Origin: Pelobates cultripes
Lineage: Eukaryota > Chordata > Amphibia > Anura > Pelobatidae
DNA length: 64,000 bases
Assembly: GCA_933207985.1 (NCBI GenBank)
Contig: OW240912.1
Span: forward strand, 110,149,583-110,213,582
Direction: 5' to 3'
This document shows positions 1 to 10,610 of the stretch, piece after piece (the first letter of the stretch is position 1; each line of letters opens with the position of its first letter). The position numbers were made by a program, and so were the translations under genes. The notes beneath the pieces are model-generated. The model did no database searches. It saw only the letters and a program-made list of their open reading frames with translations, and was not told where the DNA came from.

Positions 1-2959
1 AAGAAACAAGTAATAATAGCATGTGCATAATATGTCCAGCTTAGAAAAAGTAATTGAAAATAAATTCATTTATGTGTCTTGATTTATAGATTACATCATA
101 TGTATAGGATTTCAGGTTATTTTAAAAGTTACAGGTCACAAAATAAAAGGACTAAAATAAAATTTCAATGTGAAACAATTTCAACAAGTTGGTATGTTTG
201 TCTTGTAGGTTTAGTAGACATCACAGAAAAAAAAATTGCCGCACAAAAGTATATATTTATATAATGTAGACATCACAGACTATTTACCTAATGTTATTTT
301 TACACTTTTTACGTAGCCATTTCACCGCCAATCTCTGCTAAGTATTGCAGTAAAATTGTGTTTTTTTCTCTATTTTGGCATATACACACATAACAAAGTT
401 TTTCTAATGTGTATTTCGTAAAGCTGGTGTGTGCTATTCCTGCACATAAACCCATATTGTGTTCAGCTACATTTGCTGAGTATAATGATACCCCTATTGT
501 ATGCCTTTGGCACTATTCTGTAAAGCTACAATGCCATGTAAGTGACAAGGCTATTTTAGTTTCTACAGTTAGAATTTTCATAGATGGATCTGATGGGCCT
601 ATGTCTCATTTTAGGGTATTATAGTTGTTTGACTGTTCAAATAACCCCACAAAGGGCTTCCATTTGATAAAGCAGACACAGACACGATTACCAGTTCCCG
701 TTAGAATTATGCTATCGGTATTGCAGATACATGATATACCATATGGGTACATCAGTTGCAACAGGGATTTTGATAGCTTCCATACTGGTTTAATATTTAT
801 TTATTTTTCTTTTCTCCACCGTTTAGTACATGAGCACTTATTCACACACTTGTATGTTTAGTATTACTTAATAAAATGTATTTATTTTAGTGTTTATATC
901 TAGTCTGCTACTAGCCTGTGGGCATCTTATATGTCAATTGAGTTTCTTTCCTTTATCCCAATCCCAACTGGTACGCTTCTTTAGCTTGTTAGTTTTCCAA
1001 TTGGGCTTACCCCCCATGTCTTAGTGTACCCAGTATTGGATCTACCCCAGCTCTTTTTTGTGCCTTAATTTGTCACAATTTTTTCACCAATTTATGTCAA
1101 TGTTTGTGGTGAGGGTGTTTGTTTCCTTGGCATTTTTACATACATGTTGAATTTTTGCAGAGTATTTCTTACACTTGATATGTACCACTGTCATAAAATC
1201 CTCCACATTATGCTCAGTTACATCTTCTGAGTAAAACAATATTCCAAATGTATGACCTAGACACTATTTTGTGAAGTTACAGTGCTGTTAAAGAGACGTG
1301 ACAAGTTCAGGTTTTTAAGTGTGAATTTTCATGGAGGCTTTTGATGCGTCTGTGTCCAACTTCGGAGCACTTGAGCAGGCTACATATTCCAGCTACACCA
1401 TAAAGGCATACTATTTCTTAAGGAAGACATCACAGGGTATTTCAAAAGGCATATTTTGAACCTTAGCGTGGGAACATTTTCCCACTAGCTTGTACCAAGT
1501 GTAGTGATAATAAGCATTTTTTTCTGCCTTTTTGACTCACAAAGTGAGTTTGCACAGTATATTTAGCAAATCCTATGTGTGCTATGGCTGTATAATATTT
1601 CATATTTTGCTCAGCTATGCCGTCTGAGTACAACAATACCCCCATTTGAGACACAGCCATTCAGGTTTTTTCTAACTTTGAAGTTTTATGCTGTGTCCAT
1701 GTCCCATTTCTGAGTAGATTAGCTGATTGGTTTTTCAAACTTCCCCACTAACGTATAGCATTTTTAAAAGAATACACCCTGGGGTATTTCTAAAGGCATA
1801 TTTTGAACCTTAGCGTGGGATCATTTTTTCGCTAGTTTGTTCCAGGTGTAGTGGTAGGCATTTGTAGGTGTAGGCATTTTTAATGCATTTTTTTACTTGT
1901 TTAAACTTTTTTTTACTTTTTAAAACTTGTTTTTAAACTTTTTGTTTACTTATTATTTTTTTTACTTTTTAAAACTTTTAAAAAACTTTTTTACACTTTT
2001 AAAATCTGTATAAACTTTTTTACCGTTAACCCCTAACTAGCAGTAAGTAGCACTTAGAGTAAATTCCACAATTTCCCATAACTCCCACCCACCCCAGCTA
2101 GCAAAATATATAATTTAAAAATATTTAAATTAATTAATGAAATAAACTGAACCCTTGAAGTTAAAAAATAAATAAAAGTTATCAATCAGGGATTTAAAAA
2201 AAAATCAGATCACAATATAATATTGTGATCTGTATTTTGATCACTGTAGGCAGTGATCAACTGGTAGGGAAGGGGTTGAGTTTTATTAGGACTTCTTTTA
2301 CTTTTTTGAAATGTTGTTAAAACATTTTTCTTAACTTTTTAAGGCTTTTTAAAAAAATATTTTTAACGTTAACCCTTAGCTAGCCTAACACCAAATTACC
2401 CAATTCCCCACTAACTTCCACCCACCTCATCTAGCTAAATATATATTTTTAAAACATTGAAATTAATTACTAAAATAAATTAAATCCCCGAGGGTTAAAA
2501 AAATTTAAAAGTTAACCCTCAGGGGTTAAAAAAAATCAGATCACAGTAAAATGTAGTCCCTGCCAACTGATCACTGAAGTCAGTGATCAATTGGCAGGTA
2601 AGGGCTTAATTTTTATTTAAAATGGGTAAAGGGGGGGTGAGATTTTAAACTTACTTTATTTTTTTCACACAGGGAGAAGATCACTGCTGATCCATCTCCC
2701 TGCACTTCACACTGAAAGCGGAAGCACAGGGAGGCGGATCAGAAGTTCCTGCAACACATGTGCTCATTCTGACAGCCTGTCAGAGCGATCAGAGCTGCAC
2801 GGACAGCGCAATCAGGTGCTCGTGGTCTGCTTCAAATATGTAGGAAGATTGGAGGAGCGTTAACCCCGCGATCGCCGAGATCGCAGCCATCTGGGGTTAA
2901 TTTCAGTAAATTACGTAAATTTTCCATCATGCATACTTAACGGGATGAAGGGGTCTGGG
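1..2959 (-). mobile_element. Degenerate transposase-less piggyBac-like element
   Basis: Read on the minus strand, this stretch follows the plan of the complete element at 36183-43048 but lacks the transposase. A TTAA lies at 2960-2963, next to a C-rich end. Then come a GATCGC-rich palindromic zone (2860-2890), paired CAGTGATCA palindromes (2240-2262, 2565-2590), T-rich tracts (1880-2000) matching the A-rich leader before the transposase ORF, and repeat modules (about 400-1850) with the same anchor blocks as the 39-42 kb arrays. The whole coding region is missing between about 1830 and 1870. The other end lies beyond the window start. Identity to the intact element is visibly lower than between the other copies, so it is probably an old internal-deletion derivative. 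Confidence 0.72.
1180..1850 (-). repeat. Diverged tandem modules inside the piggyBac remnant
   Basis: Two clear copies of a block reading AAGGCATATTTTGAACCTTA followed by GCGTGGG start at about 1446 and 1794. Further diverged copies of the CTGAGTA(A/C)AACAAT anchor lie at about 1230, 1625 and, weakly, 478. These correspond in reverse complement to the 390-bp units at 39006-40557. The array is therefore older than the loss of the transposase in this copy. Confidence 0.6.
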
Positions 2960-2963
2960 TTAA

Positions 2964-2979
2964 TGTAGTGTCCCTTTAA
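2964..2979 (-). mobile_element. T2/Kolobok-type MITE terminus
   Basis: GTAGTGTCCCT followed by TTAA is the reverse complement of a TTAAAGGGACACTAC terminus, the end type known from T2-type MITEs of Xenopus. It directly abuts the TTAA of the piggyBac remnant. The remnant may have jumped into this MITE; the MITE's other end is not in the window. Confidence 0.45.
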
Positions 2980-3195
2980 ATATTGCATTACAGAAAACCT
3001 TACTGTATGTCTGCATTATTCACTTTGGTCCAAATCTTTGGTAACAAATGTAAAGAAAAGTATTTTATTTTATTTTGAGTAATTCGTAATTATTATAGAA
3101 ATGTTAGTAAATTTACCTTTAGAAAACATAATGGATGCCACACTATCTTGGCTTTCAGGGTGCTCGGGACCTGAAGATGCCAGGTCTTACTTTCA
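2980..3195. other. Unassigned AT-rich sequence
   Basis: No ORF of note, no terminal repeats and no recognisable transposon coding sequence. I see nothing that supports a call here. Confidence 0.6.
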
Positions 3196-3196
3196 G

Positions 3197-3333
3197 ATAT
3201 AGAAAATAAATATTGATCCTTAGCCTGACAAAGACCCTCCTGGGTCGAAATGTTGCTCTTGCTTTGCTCTAAATAAAGCTGCTATTTTTGCTTTTATCCT
3301 TAAGTACCCAAATCAATATTTATTTTCTATAAG
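3197..3333. repeat. Foldback element with internal GACCC/GGGTC stem
   Basis: A 16-bp inverted repeat, GAAAATAAATATTGAT against ATCAATATTTATTTTC, brackets about 135 bp (arms near 3202-3217 and 3313-3328). Inside are CTGACAA, a GACCC-TCCT-GGGTC stem-loop, GAAA, and then AATAAA. The stem between CTGA and GAAA resembles the core layout of a hammerhead ribozyme. However, the invariant G of CTGANGA is A here and no matching stem III was found, so function is not claimed. The element's superfamily is unknown. Confidence 0.5.
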
Positions 3334-4188
3334 TTAGCTGATTTTAGAAAACTCTTAATAAGCCAGAATAAGCCACATAAAAACTACAATGTTGTTTTAC
3401 ATTGTATGATTAAGGGGACAGGGACACTGCAACCAGACCAGTACATTGAGATATGTTTCTTTCCAACTCTCTATTTCTTTTAATGCTGTGTCCATCAAAA
3501 AAAAAAAAAGTTATGCAAAAATCAATTAATGTATTCTCAAACAGTCATACTTAGGGTCAAATCAGATGAACTTTTCAGTGGAAACAAAATTACTCAAAAC
3601 TGAATTTGCAGTTAATCTCCACGTGTATATCTAAATTGCCTGTAATGTATAGTATATTCAGTGCAACTTTAGGTTACAATCTAGAATTTGGACAATAGGG
3701 AATATTACTCCAATTGATTTTTGCCCGCCATTCCAATTTTGTTCTTTGGTGTACCGATCCAGGGATTCTATGGAACTGTCCCCAGGGATGACAGCATGAG
3801 GGCACTTGAGCTGTTTAATGAGCACTAGGATCATGCAGAGAGCATTGTCATTTTCCAGAATGTTAACATATTTGTCTGGATAATTCTTTACATTATCTTG
3901 GACAGTTGAGGAACCAGAATTGCACAATGCACAGGTGAACCAGATTTAAAAAAGAAAAACAACTGAAAACCGACAAAAGTCAGAGTGACAGCACTCATAT
4001 ATTGCAATAAGATAGATGGGCTATGGGATTTAGAGTATCCCTTTAAAATGTATGCGTTCACTTGAAACTTTCCTTCAGCATATCCGCTGTCTTTCTCTAG
4101 TAACCTGGTAAACCAGATCATGAACTGGTAAACTAAAAATGTGCTGTAATCATTGGTTGTTGCCTTCTATTCTATCCATTAAAGGACC
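3334..4188. other. Unassigned sequence with one T2-like end
   Basis: No supported gene. GAGTATCCCTTTAA at about 4033-4046 matches the terminus of a T2-type MITE whose partner end was not located. Small minus-strand ORFs at 3658-3927 and 3888-4121 show no family I recognise and lack conserved-looking motifs. Confidence 0.5.
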
Positions 4189-4192
4189 ACTA

Positions 4193-4670
4193 TAGTGCCA
4201 GGAAAACATACTCGTTTTCCTGGCACTATAGTGCCCTGAGGGTGCCCCCACCCTCAGGGACCCCCTCCCGTCCGGCTCTGGAAGGGGGTAAAAACTTACC
4301 TTTTTCCAGCGCTGGGCGGAGAGCTCTCTGCCTCCTCTCCTCCTCCGTTACGCCCCGCCGGCTGAATGCGCACGCGCAGCAAGAGCTGCGCGCGCATTCA
4401 GCCGGTCTCATAGGAAAGCATTTACAATGCTTTCCTATGGACGCTGGCGTGCTCTCAGTGTGAAAATCACAGTGAGAAGCACGCAAGCGCCTCTAGTGGC
4501 TGTCAATGAGACAGTCACTAGAGGGAATAGGGGGAAGGCTTAACCCATTGATAAACATAGCAGTTTCTCTGAAACTGCTATGTTTATTACAAAAGGGGTT
4601 AACCCTAGCTGGACCAGGCACCCAGACCACTTCATTAAGCTGAAGTGGTCTGGGTGCCTAGAGTGGTCCT
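4193..4670. mobile_element. T2/Kolobok-type MITE built of serial hairpins
   Basis: A 478-bp non-autonomous element is flanked by TTAA on both sides (4189-4192 and 4671-4674). Left end AGGACCACTATAG and right end (reverse complement) AGGACCACTCTAG form the terminal inverted repeat, so the outer sequence reads TTAAAGGACC, as in T2-type MITEs. The inside is a string of short palindromes at about 4199-4234, 4358-4405, 4410-4438, 4445-4485, 4491-4523, 4553-4586 and 4620-4654. The overlapping ORFs on both strands simply reflect this palindromic GC-rich sequence and are not genes. Confidence 0.85.
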
Positions 4671-4674
4671 TTAA

Positions 4675-5394
4675 AGACCTGTGTAAAATTAACAAAGATA
4701 CAAATAAATAAATCAAACTACAAGTTATTTAGAAAACACTGTCCCTCTGACCTATATTTGTTTGACTTTGAAAATTCAAATACGTTCAAAATAGAAAATG
4801 AATGTAGTCAACGTGAATAACAATGATCTATTTTAATTTGGTCAGGAGTTCCTGGTGTTCCTTATACTATACAGTTATTATTCAGGTTATCTTAGTCTAG
4901 ATAGTATTGTTATCTAGAAGAAGAATTTTTAGTCTTCCTTTATTATAATTACCACCATTTGGAGCATTTACCTTCATGTTACAACATTTCATTTTGGCAC
5001 ATGAACAATATGTACATTGATTCAATAAAATCCTCTGGGTTTTTTGGGCATTGCAGCAAATTCATCCCAAAAATGATATTCACTAACTGATGTAACTTTT
5101 ATCGATTCCAATTCCATCCAAAACCCAAGCCTTCCATAGGAAACTATGGCACTGAAAGCTGAGTAATAATTAAATTGGTCCCAAAAGATGTGGTATACTG
5201 GGCCCTATCAGATATATTACTATATAAATGATCTCAGGACTTGTTGTTTCCTAGGCCTTATCACATCAATTACCATATAAGTGGGAACAGGAGATGCTTA
5301 TCCAGTTTAATGTTTGATATAACGTGCATGTTTACACACTATTGTTGGAAGACATTGTTTTATATATATATCCTGTCCTAATGTGTCTTACACC
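4675..5394. other. Unassigned sequence
   Basis: No gene or transposon coding sequence is recognised. It contains the first copy (4819-4849) of an exact 31-bp direct repeat whose second copy is at 6080-6110. Confidence 0.55.
4819..4849. repeat. 31-bp exact direct repeat, copy 1
   Basis: The sequence beginning AACAATGATCTATTTTAATT is found again, unchanged over 31 bases, at 6080-6110. The two copies bracket 1.23 kb. No poly(A) or terminal repeats next to either copy explain it. Confidence 0.85.
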
Positions 5395-5570
5395 CCACCT
5401 CCTATAGAATGTAAGCTCGATTGAGCAGGGTCCTCTTCAACCTATTGTTCCTGTAAGTTTATTTATAATTGTCCTATTTATAGTTAAATCCCCTTTCATA
5501 ATATTGTAAAGCGCTACGGAATCTGTTGGCGCTATATAAATGGCAATAATAATAATAATAATATAAGTAT
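5395..5570 (+). repeat. L2-type LINE/SINE 3' tail with (AAT)n
   Basis: It contains GTAAGCTCGATTGAGCAGGG, then GTAAAGCGCTACGGAAT, GGCGCTATATAAAT and a terminal (AAT)n run at about 5553-5570. The same 3' end, in reverse complement, closes the L2 elements at 9425 and 52299. Such GCGCTATATAAAT tails with a short microsatellite are typical of L2-clade LINEs and of SINEs that borrow their tail. No coding part is visible, so it may be a 5'-truncated LINE or a SINE. Confidence 0.72.
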
Positions 5571-7955
5571 TGTGTGTTTGATTGTTTTGTCAGACTTAAT
5601 ATGTTTTACAATTCTCTTCTGACTTCTCAAGATATCACAATATTTTGGCCACAAAACTACCACTCGAGATATATTTTAGCCTTTAAAACTATATTGCATT
5701 AAAATCAGTAATCAGTTGTTTCTAAGATTTTGAAACTACCAGGTTAGAGACCAACAATCACACAATGTTCAGGTCATTTAGCTCACGCATATTCCCTATT
5801 ATATTGTATGATTAAACAACAACTAGACCTAATGATATCAACAATCGATTGTCTCAAGGAAAAGTTGAGTATACTGCATGTGTGTGTGCATGTGTCTGTT
5901 TTGTGATGTTTGTGCTTAGAGGTATAGATCCCTTGAGATTTGCAAATAATTCATTTTTAAGGTCGTACATCCAAAATTCCTGTAATGTGGAACAGCTGAA
6001 TAATCCTAAATGAATACAAAATATGTTAAATACATTCCTTATGTTTTTAAGTGACATTCTATTTTGTCTTTTTCTTATCAACAATGATCTATTTTAATTT
6101 GGTCAGGAGTCACTTAAACAGTGATTTGAACAATGATTAATGGACTATCTGTGAAAGTATAATAAATAAGGTAATATTACACAATGATGGGCTGCTTGAA
6201 CGAATCTTTAGAATCGTGAACTCTATTTTTTTTTCTATCCAACAGCTTGTCCGTGTAGAAAAAGTTGTCAAACAACTACCTGAGTAATTTTGGAGCGCGA
6301 AATGTTCCCTCCAAAACTGAGGGGAAACATCTGCTTGAAAGCTGTAGAATGATACAGATGGAATAGATTTTATAATGGATGTTTTTAGATAACATTTTAG
6401 AGATTTGAGGCCACTGTTCTTTTTTAATCTTGGTATGCTTGTAGAAAAAAAAATGTTTAATTTTGCAAATCCTTTTTTTTAATACTATGGTTTTACAAAA
6501 CATAAAATATTCATCATGCCTCGTAATCTGAGCCCAGAAAATGTAAAAACATATCCCGTACAAGTCTCAGATGTGGGTTGGAGGCACTCCAGTATCTCTC
6601 CCTGATTTGCTCAAATGCTCATAGAAATATTTGAAGGCATGAATGTTTGTAGTCAATTTAAATCTTCTGAGATATGCAGAAAAAATAAATCAGTCATTCT
6701 ATTTTGTTATGTAGTATATACAATTCTGAAAACCAGACATAACTCTTCTTTTTATATGATATCATAATGTGAAATAACTAAATAACTGTCATTGGCTTGT
6801 TCTACTTTTCTGAAGAATGGTTCGTAATGTTGTGTTCCAATGGCCTATGGCAGGCCATTCTTCATATATTTACAATTTGACTGTTTTGTTTGCAACCTTT
6901 TGTTAAGTAGAAGGGTAATCCAGATGTGGACCATTTGCTCACTGTGCCTAAAGTAGCATCCATTGCACTGATGAGTAGGAGGAGGGCCGAAATGATCATC
7001 TGGGGTTATTGTATCTTTTGCGCAGAGAGAACTTGACAGCATTTTGGATAGGCTCATCCAGCAAAAATGTTGTGTCTGCTGAACCACATCTTCTGAAAAT
7101 AAAAATTTTTCAGAACAGCGGAATTTTCTGCATGTGGTAGTTCGGCTTATCAGAATTACGTTCAACGGAAAAGATTCAGGGAAACGGATCCGAGGAGCCA
7201 TAAGGGTATTAAAATGGGCCACTCATAAATATTATGTACATATGTTGCAGTACACTGATAGGTACATTATCCTAATTGGTACACAGATGAAGTGAGAAAA
7301 AGTAATCAATAAAGGTAAAAGCAAGAAAAGTAATATGAAATCTATATTTTTATGTGTATATATATTTATTGTAAATATAATAAATAAATATAGATTTTTT
7401 TTTTTTTACTGCTCCTCCATTTTTTTCTCTGTTAGTCACTTCTCACTTGATCTGTAAATAAAATCAACATTTAGGGGCTGTCCTCTAGATATCTTTTTTA
7501 CCATCAATAATCTCTGATTTTGGTGCTAAAGGTGTAACTTCGAATCACAAATCAAACAAACATGTTTGTCCACTGTACAAGTAATTTGCTTCATGATTAG
7601 TCTATGTGGTTGTTCAGAAAACGTGAATTTGGACGATCACCTGATCATGAATAAAATTCAAGGCAATTGCAGTTCATACCGAAACGAATCTCCAAGTATA
7701 ATTTGGGATCTGGCTGACCTTTTGGGTGGGATTATGCAACTGATATGCAAATGGTCAATCTTTAGACCGGAGCAAGGGCCTATTGTAGGAAAAGCTACTA
7801 AAGTCATTTCTCGATCTATCTTTGAAGGTATAACCATATTTCTATACAAATGTATGAAGGGTCATCACAAAACACTATCTCGTAACTATATATCAACAAT
7901 CCATAGATCATTAGAGTGGAAGTGAACACTTAACACTTAACACTCTCGGGTGGCT
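5571..7955. other. Unassigned 2.4 kb
   Basis: AT-rich sequence without recognised repeats apart from the second 31-bp direct-repeat copy (6080-6110). Open frames at 6845-7222 (minus, 125 codons) and 7566-7925 (plus, 119 codons) are the longest. Neither shows a domain I recognise, and 7658-7849 is also open on the opposite strand. They may be chance ORFs or eroded transposon exons. Confidence 0.5.
6080..6110. repeat. 31-bp exact direct repeat, copy 2
   Basis: Identical to 4819-4849. See copy 1. Confidence 0.85.
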
Positions 7956-7959
7956 ACTG

Positions 7960-8223
7960 TAATGGACCCCCTAAGCTCCGGCTGAGTATGTCCGTTATGA
8001 AGTTCCCAGGTCCCAAGCGAAACGTGATTATAGCTCTCAAATCCTCAAACATCAGCCTAGACTCGATGAAGGGGTAAAACAAATCTGTTTAATCAAGGCT
8101 CAATGGACCACTTTTATACAGTATAGAGACACAGTAAACACGCCCATGACACTCCCATGAACACACCCACAAAATGTCCCCAAATTACAGTGACACCATG
8201 ACTAGGCAATCATTACACAAAAT
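7960..8223 (-). repeat. LTR-like fragment, antisense
   Basis: TGTAATGGACCCC at about 7958 opens a stretch resembling the antisense LTRs at 10611 and 59124. Its layout is similar: a run such as GGGTAAAACA followed by TTTAATCAAGGCTC, then a CA-rich tract with repeated ACACCC motifs. Neither the far end nor a target duplication can be seen, because the hAT element begins at 8224. The assignment as an LTR rests on this similarity alone. Confidence 0.4.
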
Positions 8224-8579
8224 TAGTGATGTACCGAACGGTTCGCTGGCGAACGGTTCCTGGCGAACATAGCATGTTCGCGTTCGCCACGGCGGGCGAA
8301 CATATGCGCGGTTCGACCCGCCCCCTATTCGTCATCATTGAGTAAACTTTGACCCTGTACCTCACAGTCAGCAGACACATTCCAGCCAATTAGCAGCACA
8401 GCCTCCCTAGCAGACCCTCCCACCTACTGGACAGCATCCATTTTAGATTCATTCTCAAGCTGCATGCTTAGTAAGAGGAGGGAAAGTGTAGCTGCTGTTC
8501 ATTAGATAGGAAAAAGCATAGCTAGGTTAGGGTTAGGGTATGCTTTTTTAATTTCATTTTTCTATGTAAATGTGTGCAT

Positions 8580-8900
8580 CTTCTAGTTGTCTGCCACTAA
8601 GCGCTAGCTTCTGTGTCAGGCTCACAGTGCCCATTTCCCCAGTCAGTGCCACCAACTACATCTGGTGTCACAATAGCTTGGATTTAAAAACAAAAAACTT
8701 TTTTCACTGTTATAGATTGAATAGCAGTCAGTTGTCTGCCACTGCTGCCAGCTTCTGTGTCGGGCTCACAGTGCATACTGTGCCCATTTCCCCAGTCAGT
8801 GGCACCACTTACATCTGGTGTCACAATAGCTTGGATTTAAAAACAAAAAACTTTTTTCATTGTTATAGATTGAATAGCAGTCAGTTGTCTGCCACTGCTG
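8580..8900 (+). repeat. ~150-bp tandem repeat array
   Basis: The block starting AGTTGTCTGCCACT recurs at about 8584, 8735 and 8884, giving a period near 150 bp. Each unit carries TCACAGTG, CCCATTTCCCCAGTCAGT, CACAATAGCTTGGATTT and an A-rich to T-rich run. The third unit is cut by the gap. Confidence 0.85.
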
Positions 8901-9000
8901 NNNNNNNNNNNNNNNNNNNNNNNNNNNNNNNNNNNNNNNNNNNNNNNNNNNNNNNNNNNNNNNNNNNNNNNNNNNNNNNNNNNNNNNNNNNNNNNNNNNN
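8901..9000. other. Assembly gap of 100 N
   Basis: Exactly 100 unknown bases, the conventional placeholder for a gap of unknown size. It lies inside the tandem array, so array copies have probably collapsed here. Confidence 0.98.
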
Positions 9001-9424
9001 CCCCCAAGATTCCTTCAAAACTCTTCTGAAGTTGTAATGTTTAAAGCAAAGACCCTGGTGCTCAACGATTTCAGCTGTGTCAGTGAACACTGAATATTAA
9101 CAAAAGAAGGTATGTTTGTTCTTAATCAAGATTTCAAATTCTACAAGACTTAAGTTATAGTGTATCTTGTTAAAAATGTTTACCTACAAATATGTTGACA
9201 GTTTGCCCTTAAATAGGATATTCTTTTTACCAGATAGGAACAGTATAGAAATCCATTGTACATTAATCGTAATATAGTTGTGTCTAATAGTGGTTTTGAT
9301 TTTCTTCCACTCTAATCAGATGAGATTAAAATGTAATATTCTATAAACTATTCTAAAAGAACAACAGAAAACATTGTAGTTGGACACATGCTTCTGAATA
9401 GGGAAGTATCATACCACTTAACAT
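9001..9424. other. Unassigned sequence after the gap
   Basis: No ORF, terminal repeat or repeat family recognised. It does not continue the 150-bp array. Confidence 0.55.
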
Positions 9425-9810
9425 ACTATTATTATTATTTATATAGCGCCAGCAAAGTCCGTAGCGTTGTGCAATGGGTGGACTAACAGATACATAATTG
9501 TAACCAGACAAATGGACGCACAGGAACAGAGAGGTTGAGGGCCTGCTCAATGAGCTTACTGTTAGAGGAAGTGGGGTATAGTGACACTAAAGGTATAAGT
9601 AGGGGTAAGGAACTAGGTTAATAGAAAAGTATTCACTGAGACCTTAGTAGGTTATTTTTGACAGTTGCAAGAGAGGAGTCAGGGGGGAGGGGGATGAAAA
9701 CCCACTAACAGTTTATATGATATGCTTTCCTTAAGAAGTGTGTTTTCAAAGATTTTTTAAAGGAGTGGACTGGGTTAAAGTCTAATGGAGAAGGGAAGGG
9801 AGTTCCACAG

Positions 9811-9825
9811 AAAAGGTGCAGCCCT
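9811..9825. repeat. 15-bp target site duplication, left
   Basis: AAAAGGTGCAGCCCT occurs here and again at 10199-10213, flanking the nested L1 fragment. It is part of the L2 host sequence, as the intact version at 15401-15415 (AAAAGGTGTAGCCCT) confirms. Confidence 0.88.
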
Positions 9826-10198
9826 AATCAAGTAGTCCAATGGGATGCTATTAAAGATCAAATCATCCTTCAGATGAGGATGGAAAGAGATCTAAGTATA
9901 CCATATTTTAATTCCCCAAAAAGAAGGGACTTATGGCAAAGATGGGTTAATAAAATAGAAGCTAGTCTATAAATTAGACAGATATCTATTAAATTTGGTA
10001 ATATCCGAATAGTAAGAGTCCTGAGCTAAGACATATTCCTCTACTAGCCCGATCCCGCAGATAATAGTGTAACTTGTTTGTCTATTGTGAACGTTTTGAC
10101 TGTGTAAAGATGTCACGTGACTTGTGGTGTTGAGTTGTTATTTATATTTATGTAAAAAACTGAATAAAAGAATTTATAATAAAAAAATAAAAAAAAAG
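9826..10198 (+). mobile_element. 5'-truncated L1-like insertion inside L2
   Basis: A 373-bp insert is flanked by a 15-bp target duplication and ends in an A-rich tail (from about 10180), as left by target-primed reverse transcription. The first ~145 bases are open in one frame and end with a stop after about 48 codons, with peptide features such as YFNSPKRRDLWQRW. This would fit the C-terminal end of an L1-type ORF2. A short 3' UTR containing AATAAA (about 10163) follows. The clade assignment is inference, but the insertion mechanism is clear from the structure. Confidence 0.75.
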
Positions 10199-10213
10199 AA
10201 AAGGTGCAGCCCT
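10199..10213. repeat. 15-bp target site duplication, right
   Basis: Second copy of AAAAGGTGCAGCCCT; L2 sequence resumes here. See 9811-9825. Confidence 0.88.
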
Positions 10214-10610
10214 GAAGAAGTCTTGGAGGCGAGAATCAGATGTGGGAGTCCAGACAGAGGATAGACGTAGGTCTTCGGCAGAGCGCAGGGGCCTCACCGG
10301 GACATACTTGTGTATTAAGGAGGATAGGTAGGTTGGAGAAGCATTATGTAGGCACTTTTAAGCAAGCATCAGAATCTTAAATTGAGCGACTGACAGAGGG
10401 GGGAGTCGTGGGAGGTGCGGGCGGACAGGAAAGTGGGCTGTGCAATCTGGTAAAACGTAAGACCACTGAGAAAGGGTTTGCAGTAGTCAAGGCGAGGAAG
10501 AACTACGGCATGGACCAGCACCTTAGTCGCGTCTGTTGTTAAATTGGGGCGGATGTGAGCTTTGTTTTTGAGATGGAAGCTCAGGATTTGACAATCGACT
10601 GGACATGAGG

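Larger units (their letters stand above)
8224..9000 (+). mobile_element. hAT-type element, interrupted by the assembly gap
   Basis: It starts TAGTGATGTACCGAACGG and is preceded by the possible 8-bp target CACAAAAT (8216-8223). The start and the block from about 8342 (ACTTTGACCCTGTACCTCAC and onward through the CAGCAGACACATTCC block) match the complete hAT MITE at 22525-22861. The inner part is a ~150-bp tandem array that runs into the gap. The right terminus is not found after the gap, so the element is incomplete in this assembly. The 155-codon ORF across the array repeats the same peptide and is not a gene. Confidence 0.68.

Noticed and set aside
3197..3333. Functional hammerhead ribozyme
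   Set aside because: The core reads CTGACAA where CTGANGA is required, and stem III could not be formed; kept only as a possible relic.
4226..4486. Pair of overlapping GC-rich ORFs on both strands
   Set aside because: They arise from the hairpin-rich T2-type MITE; peptide similarity between strands reflects the palindromes.
6845..7222. 125-codon minus ORF as a host exon
   Set aside because: No domain recognised, no splice context assessed convincingly, and no repeat relation; left as unassigned.
8570..9037. 155-codon plus-strand ORF
   Set aside because: It is the translation of a 150-bp tandem repeat and runs through the 100-N gap; the repeated peptide is not evidence of a gene.
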